Source: Bacillus sp. REN10
GTDB taxonomy: Bacteria; Bacillota; Bacilli; Bacillales; Domibacillaceae
DNA length: 64,000 nt
NCBI RefSeq assembly: GCF_016820555.1
Contig: NZ_JADHDW010000002.1
Location: 195,736 to 259,735, forward strand
Direction: 5' to 3'
Shown piece after piece: positions 44,984 to 60,719 of this stretch. The notes below the pieces were generated by a model. That model was given only the letters and a program-made list of their open reading frames with translations, ran no database searches and was not told the origin of the DNA. Positions within the stretch are counted from its first letter, which is position 1. The number at the start of each line of letters is the position of its first letter. Position numbers and translations under genes: made by a program.

Positions 44984-45493
44984 ATGCCTTTAACGCCGTT
45001 AGATATACATAATAAGGAATTTAATCGAGTGTTCCGCGGATATGATGAAGATGAAGTAAATAGCTTTCTCAATCAGATTATTAAAGATTATGAATTGATC
45101 ATTCGAGAGAAAAAAGAGCTAGAAGAACAGCTCTTAGCGCAAACAGAAAAGCTCAATTACTTTGCTAATATTGAGGAAACGTTGAATAAATCGATTGTGA
45201 TTGCTCAAGAAACTGCTGAAGAAGTGAAAAGAAATGCGCACAAAGAAGCGAAGTTATTAATTCGTGAAGCTGAGAAAAATGCTGATCGTATTGTAGATGA
45301 GTCATTATCAAAAGCAAGAAAAATTGCTATTGAAATTGAAGAATTAAAAAAGCAGTCTAAAGTGTTCCGCACACGCTTTAAAATGTTAATGGAAGCTCAA
45401 TTGGATTTACTAAGTAATGATGATTGGGATGCGTTAATGGATTTTGAAGTGGATGAAGAGGAATTAGAAAAGCTAAGTGAAGAAAGTGTCTGA
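44984..45493 (+). CDS. divIVA: Septum site-determining protein DivIVA
   Basis: 169 aa. Membrane-binding N-terminal domain (PLTPLDIHNKEFNRVFRGYDEDEVNSFLNQI; Phe and Arg near residue 17-18 are the membrane contact) followed by a long coiled coil. Marks poles and septa by sensing curvature and recruits MinJ and, during sporulation, the chromosome anchor. GGAGGTGGG SD. TATAAT at 44928-44933 may be its -10 but the -35 is poor. Confidence 0.96.
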   Translation: MPLTPLDIHNKEFNRVFRGYDEDEVNSFLNQIIKDYELIIREKKELEEQLLAQTEKLNYFANIEETLNKSIVIAQETAEEVKRNAHKEAKLLIREAEKNADRIVDESLSKARKIAIEIEELKKQSKVFRTRFKMLMEAQLDLLSNDDWDALMDFEVDEEELEKLSEESV

Positions 45494-45495
45494 GC

Positions 45496-45524
45496 TTGAC
45501 GTAACCATGTTCAGTTTCTATAAT
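45496..45524 (+). promoter_or_regulatory. SigA promoter of the ileS leader
   Basis: TTGACG at 45496-45501 and TATAAT at 45519-45524 with a 17-base spacer, starting only two bases after the divIVA stop. Confidence 0.82.
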
Positions 45525-45530
45525 TGAAAC

Positions 45531-45795
45531 ATTATCAATTATATATTCATGCGATGATAGGGAAAGTACATGTCTATGGCTTTTTTTAGCGAACTAGGGA
45601 TGGTGGAAGCCTAGTAAAAGCAGGAAATGGAAGATCACCCTGGAGCCCTCAACCTGAACAGCTGCGTTTAGTAGGGAAGAGCGAATTATTCACGATACGA
45701 ATATTCAAGTGAACGAGTCAATTGGCTTGTTAAGCAGGGTGGTAACGCGGGAAACCTTCTCGTCCCTTTTTATGGGATGAGAAGGTTTTTTTACT
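45531..45795 (+). ncRNA. T-box leader, isoleucine-specific, upstream of ileS
   Basis: Senses uncharged tRNA(Ile). The specifier candidate is ATC (Ile) at 45634-45636 in GGAAGATCACCC. The T-box AGGGTGGTAACGCGG is at 45736-45750; its UGGU would pair with the ACCA end of tRNA(Ile). The terminator is AAACCTTCTCGTCCC (45752-45766) against GGGATGAGAAGGTTT (45774-45788) plus T run; the alternative antiterminator uses the T-box. The variant TAACGCG instead of TACCGCG is tolerated in many leaders. Fills the 337-base gap. Confidence 0.93.
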
Positions 45796-45830
45796 TTCCA
45801 TCGTTCATACACATATAAAGGAGGATCAAT

Positions 45831-48599
45831 ATGGAGTATAAAGATACATTATTAATGCCAAAAACAGAATTTCCAATGAGAGGGAACTTGCCGAAACGCG
45901 AACCAGATATGCAGCAAAAATGGGATGAAATGGACATCTATAAAAAAGTGCAAGAACGGACAAAAGGACGTCCGATGTTCGTTCTTCATGATGGCCCTCC
46001 GTACGCTAATGGAGATATTCATATGGGACATGCCCTTAACAAAATTTTAAAAGATTTCATTGTTCGTTATAAATCGATGAGTGGATTTCATGCTCCGTAT
46101 GTTCCAGGTTGGGATACGCATGGCTTGCCAATTGAACAGGCATTAACGAATAAAGGCGTAAAGCGTAAAGAGATGACCGTTGCCGAATTCCGAAAGCTTT
46201 GTGAAGAATACGCGTATGAACAAATTGAACGCCAAAAACAACAATTTAAGCAGCTTGGTGTGCGCGGAGATTGGCATAACCCTTATATTACATTAAAGCC
46301 AGAGTACGAAGCGCAGCAAATTAAAGTATTCGGTGATATGGCGAAAAAAGGCTATATTTATAAAGGAATGAAACCTGTTTACTGGTCGCCATCGAGCGAG
46401 TCGGCTTTAGCAGAAGCGGAGATTGAGTATCAAGATAAGCGTTCTCCTTCGATTTATGTCGCTTTTGCTGTTCGTGACGGAAAAGGTGTGCTTGAAGAAG
46501 GAACAAACATTGTCATTTGGACAACAACACCATGGACAATTCCAGCGAACTTAGGGATTTCCGTCCATCCTGATTTGACTTATGTCGTCGTACAAGAAGC
46601 AGGAAACAAATATGTTATTGTTGAAGATTTGCTTGAAGAAGTAACATCGAAACTTGGCTGGGAAAGTCCAAAAGTAACGAAAAAGGTGAAAGGGGCAGAG
46701 CTTGAGCATATTTTAACGAAGCATCCTCTTTATGATCGCGATTCACTACTGATGTTAGGTGAACATGTGACAACCGATTCTGGTACGGGCTGTGTTCATA
46801 CAGCGCCAGGGCATGGGGAAGACGACTTTCTGATCGGAAAGAAATACGGGCTAGATGTTCTTTGCCCAGTGGATGATCGCGGTATGATGACAGCTGAGGC
46901 ACCAGGATTCGAAGGATTATTTTATGATGAAGCGAATAAACCAATTACTGAAAAATTACAAGAAGTGGGCGCTTTATTAAAATTAGAGTTTTTCAAACAC
47001 TCTTATCCGCATGATTGGCGGACGAAGAAACCAGTTATTTTCCGTGCAACAGCTCAATGGTTTGCATCGATCGATAAATTCCGCAATGAGTTGCTTGAAG
47101 CGATTAAAGAAACAAAATGGGTACCGGCATGGGGAGAAACTCGTTTGTTTAATATGGTTCGTGACCGTGGCGATTGGTGTATTTCTCGCCAGCGTGCATG
47201 GGGTGTGCCAATTCCGGTCTTTTATGCTGAAAACGGCGAAGCGATTATTACAGATGAAACCATTGCTTATGTATCTGATTTATTCCGTGAACACGGTTCA
47301 AATATTTGGTTTGAAAAAGAAGCAAAAGATTTATTGCCTGAAGGCTTTACTCATCCAGGAAGCCCGAATGGTCAATTTACGAAAGAAACCGATATTATGG
47401 ATGTATGGTTTGATTCTGGTTCCTCTCATCAAGCAGTATTAGAAGAGCGTGAGGATCTTGTTCGACAAGCAGATCTTTATTTAGAAGGATCCGATCAATA
47501 TCGCGGCTGGTTTAACTCTTCGTTAACGACAGGTGTAGCTGTAACAGGTAAAGCACCGTATAAAGGCGTATTGAGCCATGGATTTGCTCTTGACGGTGAA
47601 GGACGCAAAATGAGTAAATCATTAGGAAATGTTGTTGTTCCTTCGAAAGTCATGCAACAGCTTGGTGCCGACATTTTACGTTTATGGGTAGCATCTGTTG
47701 ATTTCCAAGCAGACGTTCGTGTATCGGATGCTATTTTAAAACAAGTAGCAGAAGTATACCGTAAAATCCGTAACACATTCCGCTTCTTGCTAGGAAACTT
47801 AGCTGACTTTAATCCAGCAGACCATAAAGTGGCTTATAATGACTTGCGTGAAGTGGATCAATTTATGCTTGTGAAGCTAAATGATTTAATTAAAGATGTA
47901 CATCATCATTACGAGAATTATGAATTTGCAGCGATTTACCATGCAATCAATAATTTCTGTACGGTGGATTTAAGTGCCTTCTATTTAGACTTTGCGAAAG
48001 ATATTCTTTATATTGAAGCGGAAAACCACGAAGATCGCCGGGCAATTCAAACTGTATTGTATGATACGCTGTTAGCTTTAACGAAAATGCTTTCGCCAAT
48101 CTTAGCTCATACAGCTGATGAAGTGTGGGCGTATATCCCGAATGTGCAAGAAACTAGTGTACAGTTAACAGATATGCCGACATATCAAGAATTAGAGCGA
48201 GCGGAAGAGTTAAAAGATAAATGGACGAAATTTATGTCTGTACGCGATGACATTTTAAAGGCATTAGAAGAAGCTCGGAACGCAAAAGTCATCGGAAAAT
48301 CATTAACGGCCAAAGTTGTTTTATTTGCTAATGAGGAAACACAAGCTCTACTTGATTCCATTCAAGAAGACTTAAAGCAATTATTTATTGTATCTGCTTT
48401 TGAGGTTGCTGGTTCACTAGAAGAGGCGCCTGAGACAGCTATTAAGCTTGAACATGGGGCGGTTGTTGTAGAAAAAGCAGAAGGCGAAACATGTGAACGC
48501 TGTTGGGTGGTTACACCGACAGTTGGTCAAAACGATGCTCATTCGACGCTATGCCCGCGCTGTGCGAATGTAGTAGAAGAGAACTATTCTCAGGCTTAA
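45831..48599 (+). CDS. ileS: Isoleucyl-tRNA synthetase
   Basis: 922 aa, class I. HIGH-type motif in [12 protein letters not shown] (about residue 61), editing domain with [20 protein letters not shown] motif in [10 protein letters not shown] (about residue 596), and a C-terminal zinc site CERCW/CPRC. This is the Bacillus/E. coli (bacterial) type of length. ATG with AAAGGAGG upstream. Controlled by the T-box leader. B. subtilis ylyA, expected next, is absent. Confidence 0.98.
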   Translation: MEYKDTLLMPKTEFPMRGNLPKREPDMQQKWDEMDIYKKVQERTKGRPMFVLHDGPPYANGDIHMGHALNKILKDFIVRYKSMSGFHAPYVPGWDTHGLPIEQALTNKGVKRKEMTVAEFRKLCEEYAYEQIERQKQQFKQLGVRGDWHNPYITLKPEYEAQQIKVFGDMAKKGYIYKGMKPVYWSPSSESALAEAEIEYQDKRSPSIYVAFAVRDGKGVLEEGTNIVIWTTTPWTIPANLGISVHPDLTYVVVQEAGNKYVIVEDLLEEVTSKLGWESPKVTKKVKGAELEHILTKHPLYDRDSLLMLGEHVTTDSGTGCVHTAPGHGEDDFLIGKKYGLDVLCPVDDRGMMTAEAPGFEGLFYDEANKPITEKLQEVGALLKLEFFKHSYPHDWRTKKPVIFRATAQWFASIDKFRNELLEAIKETKWVPAWGETRLFNMVRDRGDWCISRQRAWGVPIPVFYAENGEAIITDETIAYVSDLFREHGSNIWFEKEAKDLLPEGFTHPGSPNGQFTKETDIMDVWFDSGSSHQAVLEEREDLVRQADLYLEGSDQYRGWFNSSLTTGVAVTGKAPYKGVLSHGFALDGEGRKMSKSLGNVVVPSKVMQQLGADILRLWVASVDFQADVRVSDAILKQVAEVYRKIRNTFRFLLGNLADFNPADHKVAYNDLREVDQFMLVKLNDLIKDVHHHYENYEFAAIYHAINNFCTVDLSAFYLDFAKDILYIEAENHEDRRAIQTVLYDTLLALTKMLSPILAHTADEVWAYIPNVQETSVQLTDMPTYQELERAEELKDKWTKFMSVRDDILKALEEARNAKVIGKSLTAKVVLFANEETQALLDSIQEDLKQLFIVSAFEVAGSLEEAPETAIKLEHGAVVVEKAEGETCERCWVVTPTVGQNDAHSTLCPRCANVVEENYSQA

Positions 48600-48628
48600 T
48601 TTCATGAGCTTGCTTGAAATGGGCGCTT

Positions 48629-48724
48629 GAAAAAGGTTGTCCTGCTCGCGTTTGTTTTCTGATACATTAGACCAGTTTGGAATAATCATCGGAAGCAGAC
48701 CTCACTGCAGGACAGCTTTTTTGT
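48629..48724 (+). terminator. Long imperfect hairpin with T run after ileS
   Basis: GTCCTGC (48639-48645) pairs with GCAGGAC (48707-48713), GTTTGTTTTC (48650-48659) with GGAAGCAGAC (48691-48700; three G-T pairs), GAT with ATC and ATTA with TAAT. The outer base AAAAGGTT pairs with AGCTTTT. T run at 48717-48722. It most probably ends ileS transcription but is far longer than needed; see findings. Confidence 0.65.
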
Positions 48725-48752
48725 TGACAAGGCAATGCTGTAACAATATCTT
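48724..48752 (+). promoter_or_regulatory. SigA promoter for lspA
   Basis: TTGACA at 48724-48729, 17-base spacer, TATCTT at 48747-48752, 45 bases before the lspA start and directly after the hairpin. Confidence 0.6.
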
Positions 48753-48797
48753 AAAAGGATCTTTCAACGATTCACCTTGATGAATGGAGGAACTCTC

Positions 48798-49286
48798 TTG
48801 TATTATTTATTAGCGCTGTTTGTCATTCTTTTAGATCAATGGACGAAATGGCTAATCGTAAAGGGAATGAGCATTGGAGAGAGTGTAGAGGTAGTAAAGG
48901 ATTTTCTTTATATTACTTCTCATCGAAACCGCGGTGCAGCATGGGGCATGCTTGAAGGTCAAATGTGGCTGTTTTACATTATAACGGTTGTCGTTGTCGT
49001 CGGAATCATTTACTATATGCAAACGGAAGCAAAAAATAAACCGCTGATGCAAGGAGCGCTTGCTTTTTTATTAGGAGGAGCCATCGGCAATTTTATTGAT
49101 CGTATTTTTCGCAAAGAAGTGGTCGATTTTATTAATACGTATATTTTCAGTTATGATTTTCCGATTTTCAATATTGCGGATGCAGCGTTAACGATTGGTG
49201 TTATTTTATTAATGATTGCGATGCTGATTGAAGACCGGAAAGAAAAGGAGCTTTCAAATGGAAAAAATGGAGCACATCGTTCTTGA
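48798..49286 (+). CDS. lspA: Signal peptidase II (prolipoprotein signal peptidase)
   Basis: 162 aa from TTG 48798, with GGAGG seven bases upstream; the frame to 48777 covers that SD. Four membrane segments. Catalytic Asp pair in [11 protein letters not shown] and FNIADAALT, plus [13 protein letters not shown], all typical of LspA. It cuts lipoprotein signal peptides at the lipidated Cys, for example the one at 7511. Overlaps rluD by 29 bases. Confidence 0.96.
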   Translation: MYYLLALFVILLDQWTKWLIVKGMSIGESVEVVKDFLYITSHRNRGAAWGMLEGQMWLFYIITVVVVVGIIYYMQTEAKNKPLMQGALAFLLGGAIGNFIDRIFRKEVVDFINTYIFSYDFPIFNIADAALTIGVILLMIAMLIEDRKEKELSNGKNGAHRS

Positions 49287-50169
49287 AGAAGAAAAAAATG
49301 CAAGGATAGATAAAGTGGTGGCTAGTCTGAATGAAGAGTGGTCGCGTACACAAGTGCAAGACTGGATTAAAGCTGGTCTTGTTCAAGTGAATCAGAAATC
49401 GGTGAAAGCCAATTATAAATGTGTTCCTGGCGATCAGTTGACTATTGAAATTCCTGCGCCTGAACCGCTTGATATTGAGGCGGAAGAAATGAATTTAGAT
49501 ATTTATTATGAGGATGCGGACGTTCTTGTCGTGAACAAGCCTCGAGGAATGGTTGTACATCCTGCTCCAGGACATGTATCAGGCACGTTAGTCAATGGCT
49601 TGATGGCGCATTGTAAAGATTTATCCGGCATCAACGGGGTTATGCGACCAGGGATTGTGCATCGAATTGATAAAGATACGTCTGGGTTATTAATGGTTGC
49701 TAAAAATGATTTAGCGCATGAAAAGCTTGTGCAGCAGCTCGTTGATAAATCGGTGACACGAAAATATAAAGCGATTGTGCATGGAGTGATTCCTCATGAT
49801 CATGGAACGATTGATGCGCCAATTGGTCGTGATCAAAAAGACCGGCAAAGCATGGCGGTGATTGATGGCGGCAAGCATGCAGTGACTCATTTTCAAGTGT
49901 TAGAACGTTTTAAAGATTATACATTCGTGGAATGTGAGCTAGAAACTGGCCGCACACATCAAATTCGTGTGCATATGAAATACATCGGCTACCCATTAGC
50001 CGGAGATCCGAAATACGGACCGAAAAAAACATTGGATATTGAAGGGCAAGCTCTTCATGCAGGCATTCTCGGCTTTGTTCATCCGCGAACAGATGAATAC
50101 TTACAATTTGAAGCGCCATTACCTCAAGAGTTTGAGAATCTTCTTGAGTTTTTATCTAAAAATAATTGA
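49258..50169 (+). CDS. RluD-family 23S rRNA pseudouridine synthase
   Basis: 303 aa from ATG 49258 (AAGGAG seven bases upstream). N-terminal S4 domain ([25 protein letters not shown]), then the synthase domain with the catalytic Asp in [16 protein letters not shown] (about residue 140) and [13 protein letters not shown]. The neighbour order lspA-rluD-pyrR matches B. subtilis ylyB. RluD acts on U1911, U1915 and U1917 in E. coli; RluA/RluC-type specificity cannot be excluded from sequence. Confidence 0.93.
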   Translation: MEKMEHIVLEEEKNARIDKVVASLNEEWSRTQVQDWIKAGLVQVNQKSVKANYKCVPGDQLTIEIPAPEPLDIEAEEMNLDIYYEDADVLVVNKPRGMVVHPAPGHVSGTLVNGLMAHCKDLSGINGVMRPGIVHRIDKDTSGLLMVAKNDLAHEKLVQQLVDKSVTRKYKAIVHGVIPHDHGTIDAPIGRDQKDRQSMAVIDGGKHAVTHFQVLERFKDYTFVECELETGRTHQIRVHMKYIGYPLAGDPKYGPKKTLDIEGQALHAGILGFVHPRTDEYLQFEAPLPQEFENLLEFLSKNN

Positions 50170-50194
50170 CAAATTTAAAAAGAAACGGTAAGCT
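50166..50194 (+). promoter_or_regulatory. Candidate promoter of the pyr operon
   Basis: TTGACA at 50166-50171 is consensus and overlaps the rluD stop. The -10 at 17 bases is TAAGCT (50189-50194), a weak match. Confidence 0.5.
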
Positions 50195-50224
50195 TGTTAA
50201 CAGTTGAATATGACCTTTAAACAA

Positions 50225-50335
50225 CAGTCCCGTGAGGCTGAGAAGGTATCGGATCATGAGAATAGGCATGGAGTGTTCTGTGTTCTTCTTATGCAAAATT
50301 TGACCTCTCACCCACGTGGTGAGAGGCTTTTTTTG
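50225..50335 (+). promoter_or_regulatory. PyrR-dependent attenuator in the pyrR leader
   Basis: CAGTCCCGTGAGGCTG at 50225-50240 is a typical PyrR binding loop (consensus CAGUCC...UGAGGCUG). The terminator is CCTCTCACC (50304-50312) against GGTGAGAGG (50318-50326) with CTTTTTTT. With UMP bound, PyrR holds the binding loop, the antiterminator cannot form, and transcription stops before pyrR. Confidence 0.9.
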
Positions 50336-50357
50336 CCAGGAAATGCTTGAGAGGTGA

Positions 50358-50900
<543 letters not shown>

Positions 50901-50914
50901 GTGAACTCTTTAAT

Positions 50915-53312
<2,398 letters not shown>

Positions 53313-53316
<4 letters not shown>

Positions 53317-54404
53317 AAAAACAACTAATTTTAGAAGATGGAACAATTTTTATCGGAAAAGGTTTCGGAAGCGATAAAGATACAACGGGAGAGATTGTCT
53401 TTACAACAGGGATGACAGGTTATCAAGAAGTTCTTTCAGACCCTTCCTACTGTGGACAAATTGTCACATTCACTTACCCGTTAGTTGGTAATTACGGAAT
53501 TAACCGTGATGACTTTGAAACGATTCATCCGGCAGTCAAAGGATTAATTGTGAAAGAAGCCGCGGATCATCCATCTAATTTCCGCAGCGAAATGACATTA
53601 GATGAGTATTTAAAAATGAAAAACATCCCAGCGATTGCTGGCATTGATACAAGAAAACTGACAAGAATTATCCGCCAACACGGCACATTAAAAGGTGCGA
53701 TTGTTTCTGCGGAGGAAGATGCACAAGAAATCATTCATCGCCTGCAGGCAACAGTATTTCCAACGAATCAAGTCGCGCAAGTGTCTACAAAATCAGCTTA
53801 TCCTAGTCCGGGACGCGGCTATCGAGTAGTATTGCTGGATTTCGGAATGAAGCACGGGATTTTACGTGAGCTCAACAAGCGCGATTGCGATGTTATCGTT
53901 GTGCCACACGATACAACAGCAGAGGAAATTCTTCAATTTAATCCAGATGGAATCATGCTCTCCAATGGACCTGGAGACCCTAAAAGCGTGCCGTATGCGA
54001 TTGAAACGATTAAAGAATTAATCGGAAAAGTACCAATCTTCGGAATTTGTTTAGGTCATCAGCTATTCGCTTTAGCGTCAGGTGCAGATACGTTTAAACT
54101 AAAGTTCGGTCATCGCGGATCGAACCATCCAGTAAAAGATTTAGAAATAGGAAAAACCGCTTTAACTTCTCAAAATCATGGTTATGCGGTAAGTGAAGAG
54201 TCAATCGCTCAAACCGAGCTAAAAATCACTCATGTGGCATTAAATGATGGAACGATTGAAGGACTTGCTCACAAAACATTCCCAGCCTTCTCTGTTCAGT
54301 ATCATCCAGAAGCCTCCCCAGGGCCAGAAGATGATAACCAACTATTTGATCGATTTATCAACATGATGAAAGCAAACGCAGGAAAGGAGCTTCAAAATGC
54401 CTAA
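53313..54404 (+). CDS. pyrAA: Carbamoyl phosphate synthase, small (glutaminase) subunit
   Basis: 363 aa. N-terminal CPSase small domain, C-terminal class I glutamine amidotransferase with the Cys in [15 protein letters not shown] and the His-Glu pair in [15 protein letters not shown] 53313; the longer frame to 53244 lies in pyrC. Delivers ammonia to PyrAB. Overlaps pyrAB by eight bases. Confidence 0.97.
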
Positions 54405-57400
54405 ACGTACAGATATTAAAAGTATTTTAGTTATTGGATCTGGTCCGATTGTCATCGGCCAAGCAGCCGAATTTGATTATGCCGGTACACAAGCGTGTCT
54501 TGCTCTTAAAGAGGAAGGTTACCGAGTTATTTTAGTGAACTCTAATCCAGCAACGATCATGACAGATACGGAAATTGCCGACGCTGTTTATATCGAGCCG
54601 ATTACTCTTGAATTTGTAAGCCGCATTATTCAAAAAGAACGCCCGGATGCGCTTTTGCCGACATTAGGCGGACAAACAGGACTAAATATGGCGGTGGAAC
54701 TGGCCAACGCAGGTGTGCTTGAAGAGTATGGCGTGCAGATTTTAGGAACGAAACTATCAGCGATTGAGCAAGCAGAGGATCGCGATTTATTCCGTCAGTT
54801 AATGAATGAATTAAACGAACCCGTTCCAGAAAGTGAAATTATTCATACGCTTGAAGAAGCTTATGGGTTTGTTGAAAAAATCGGTTATCCGGTCATTGTT
54901 CGTCCAGCTTATACGCTTGGAGGAACAGGCGGAGGTATTTGTACGAACGAAGAAGAGCTGATTGAAATCGTTACAAGCGGATTGAAGTACAGTCCAGTGA
55001 CGCAATGCTTGCTCGAAAAAAGTATTGCTGGCTATAAAGAAATCGAATATGAAGTAATGCGCGACTCGAACGATAATGCGATCGTCGTTTGTAACATGGA
55101 AAACATCGATCCAGTTGGTATCCATACAGGAGACTCGATTGTAGTAGCTCCAAGCCAAACGTTAAGTGATCGCGAATACCAAATGCTTCGGAATTGTTCT
55201 TTGAAAATTATTCGTGCCCTTGGTATCGAAGGTGGATGTAATGTTCAGCTTGCGCTTGATCCACATAGCTTCCAATATTACATTATCGAAGTAAACCCAC
55301 GTGTGAGCCGTTCATCTGCTTTAGCATCAAAAGCAACAGGTTACCCGATCGCTAAGCTTGCGGCTAAGATCGCCGTCGGTTTAACTCTAGATGAAATGAA
55401 AAACCCAGTGACTGGAAAAACTTATGCTTGTTTTGAGCCAGCGCTTGACTATATTGTATCGAAAATTCCAAGATGGCCATTTGATAAATTTGAATCAGCT
55501 AATCGTACACTCGGTACGCAAATGAAAGCAACTGGAGAAGTGATGGCGATTGGTCGTACGCTCGAAGAATCTTTACTAAAAGCTGTCCGTTCTCTAGAAA
55601 GCGGCGTGTATCATCTTGAGCTTGATGAAGTGAAAGAAATGGATGATGCGATGATCGAAAAACGCATTAGAAAAGCTGGTGACGAGCGTCTATTCTATAT
55701 CGGCGAAGCTTTGCGCCGCGGCATGACGATCGAAACGATCCATGAATGGAGCCAAATTGATCTGTTCTTCTTAAAGAAATTTGCTAATATTGTAGAGTTT
55801 GAAAAAGATGTGCAAGCTCAGCCATTTAATGCGGAAATAGCAAAGACAGCAAAGGAAATGGGCTTTGCGGATTGTACGATTGCAAAACTGTGGGGAATCA
55901 GCGAGAAAGAAGTGTATGATTGGCGCAAACAAAATGGCATCGTACCAGTCTTCAAAATGGTTGACACTTGTGCGGCAGAATTCGAATCTGCTACACCATA
56001 TTATTACGGTACGTATGAAGAAGAAAATGAATCAATTGTCACTGATCGTAAAAGTGTTGTCGTTTTAGGATCGGGACCAATTCGTATCGGTCAAGGGGTA
56101 GAGTTTGATTATGCGACAGTACACTCTGTCTGGGCGATTAAAGAAGCAGGCTATGAAGCCATTATTATCAATAACAACCCAGAAACGGTTTCTACAGACT
56201 TCAGTATTTCTGACAAGTTATACTTTGAGCCGTTAACAGTTGAAGATGTCATGCACATTATCGATTTGGAACAACCAGAGGGTGTAGTGGTGCAGTTTGG
56301 TGGTCAAACGGCCATCAACCTTGCAGAAAAACTAGTGGAGCACGGGGTGAAAATTTTAGGCACAAGCCTTGAAGACTTAGATCGTGCGGAAAACCGTGAT
56401 AAGTTTGAGCAAACGTTGCAAACACTTGGCATTCCACAACCGCTTGGAAAAACAGCCTTTTCGGTAGAAACAGCTGTGAAGATTGCTGATGAAATCGGCT
56501 ATCCAGTGCTTGTTCGTCCATCTTATGTGTTAGGCGGACGCGCGATGGAAATCGTGTATAAAGAAGCAGAATTGTTGCAATATATGGAAAATGCCGTAAA
56601 AATAAATCCAGATCATCCAGTACTAATTGACCGTTACTTAACAGGGAAAGAAATCGAAGTAGATGCGATTTCTGATGGAACAGATGTCGTGATTCCAGGA
56701 ATTATGGAGCACATTGAACGCGCAGGAGTCCACTCAGGTGACTCAATCGCTGTCTATCCTCCACAGCAATTAACGCGAGATCAAAAGGATAAGATCATTG
56801 ATTATACGATTAAACTAGCTAAAGGATTAAACATTGTTGGATTGTTAAATATCCAATATGTTGTGTCAAACGGCGACGTGTTCGTCCTTGAAGTAAATCC
56901 GCGCTCGAGCCGTACAGTGCCATTCTTGAGTAAAATTACGAATGTGCCAATGGCGAATTTAGCAACAAAAGCAATCCTTGGCCACTCATTGAAAGAAATG
57001 GGTTACGCTACCGGATTAGTGAAGGAAGAAAAAGGAGTATTCGTAAAAGTACCTGTCTTCTCATTCGCGAAGCTGCGTCGTGTTGATACGACACTCGGCC
57101 CTGAAATGAAATCAACGGGTGAAGTGATGGGGAAAGATGCGACTTTAGCAAAAGCGCTTTATAAAGGATTAGTTGCTTCGGGTATTAAAATACCAACAAA
57201 AGGAGCTGTCTTAATGACAGTAGCTGACAAGGACAAAGAAGAAGCATTGGCGTTGGCAAAGAGATTCCATAACATCGGTTATCGCCTATTAGCTACACAA
57301 GGAACAGCACAATCATTAAATGAAGCAAACATTCCTGTTGAAGTTGTATCAAAAATCGGTGCAAAAGGACCAGATATGCTAGACATTATCCGCTCCGGTC

Positions 57401-57611
57401 AAGCCCAATTTGTCATCAATACATTAACAAAAGGAAAGCAGCCAGCTCGTGACGGATTCCGCATTCGCCGTGAAACAGTAGAAAATGGAATTCCTTGCTT
57501 AACGTCATTAGATACGGCGGAAGCGATCTTGCTTGTACTTGAGTCGATGATTTTCTCAGCGGAGGCAATGCCTAAATCAGAACTTTCTTCTGAGACTGAG
57601 GCGGTGCTTTC

Positions 57612-57615
<4 letters not shown>
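54397..57615 (+). CDS. pyrAB: Carbamoyl phosphate synthase, large subunit
   Basis: 1072 aa, full length. Two homologous ATP-grasp halves, seen as the repeated GSGPI(V/R)IGQ(A/G)xEFDYA at the start of each half, and a C-terminal MGS-like allosteric domain (from about residue 930). Makes carbamoyl phosphate from bicarbonate, ammonia and two ATP. This is the pyrimidine-specific enzyme by location. AAAGGAG SD inside pyrAA. Confidence 0.98.
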
Positions 57616-60006
<2,391 letters not shown>

Positions 60007-60017
<11 letters not shown>

Positions 60018-60630
60018 ACAAATTGCAGAACAATTATTAGAAATTAAGGCGGTATTTTTGCAGCCCAACGAGCCTTTTACATGGTCTTCAGGTATTCAAT
60101 CTCCCATTTACTGTGATAATCGCTTAACTCTGTCTTATCCGGAAGTAAGAAAGACAATTGCAAAGGGGCTTGTTTCATTAATTAAAGAACATTATCCAGA
60201 AGCGGAGTTGATCGCAGGAACGGCGACTGCAGGAATTCCTCATGCTGCTTGGGTGAGCGATTTAATGGATCTGCCAATGTGCTATGTACGTTCAAAAGCA
60301 AAGGGGCACGGAAAAGGCAATCAAATTGAAGGGAAAGCAGAGCCAGGAACGAAAGTCGTCGTAGTTGAAGACTTAATCTCTACTGGTGGAAGTGCAGTAA
60401 CGGCTGTTGAAGCTTTGCGTGAAGCAGGCTGTGAAGTACTTGGAATTGTATCGATCTTTACATATGAATTAGAAGCTGGCAAAGAAAAATTAGCAGCAGC
60501 TAATATCTCTTCTCACAGTTTAAGTGAATACTCTACTTTAATCAAAGTAGCGGCAGAGAAAAAGTATGTACAAGAAAGCGACTTAGAAACATTGCGTAAA
60601 TGGCAGGAAAGCCCTAGCAGCTGGAGTTAA
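60007..60630 (+). CDS. pyrE: Orotate phosphoribosyltransferase
   Basis: 207 aa. PRPP loop [25 protein letters not shown], catalytic flexible loop with Lys and Arg ([18 protein letters not shown]). ATG with GGGGAGG upstream, overlapping pyrF by 11 bases. Final gene of the pyr operon. Gene order ends pyrD-pyrF-pyrE as in B. subtilis. Confidence 0.97.
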
Positions 60631-60640
60631 TATGGTGGAT

Positions 60641-60676
60641 AAAAAAGCGTTCTTCCTAAAGGAAGAACGCTTTTTT
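60641..60676. terminator. Bidirectional terminator between pyrE and rqcH
   Basis: AAAAAAGCGTTCTTCC pairs with GGAAGAACGCTTTTTT over a 4-base loop. Serves both convergent genes. Confidence 0.93.
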
Positions 60677-60719
60677 ATTGGCTTTCACAAAGAAATATCG
60701 GCGCCCCGAAAGATCCATT

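Noticed and set aside
47011-47442. 143-codon plus-strand frame inside ileS
   Set aside because: Alternate frame of the synthetase gene without SD or recognisable family.
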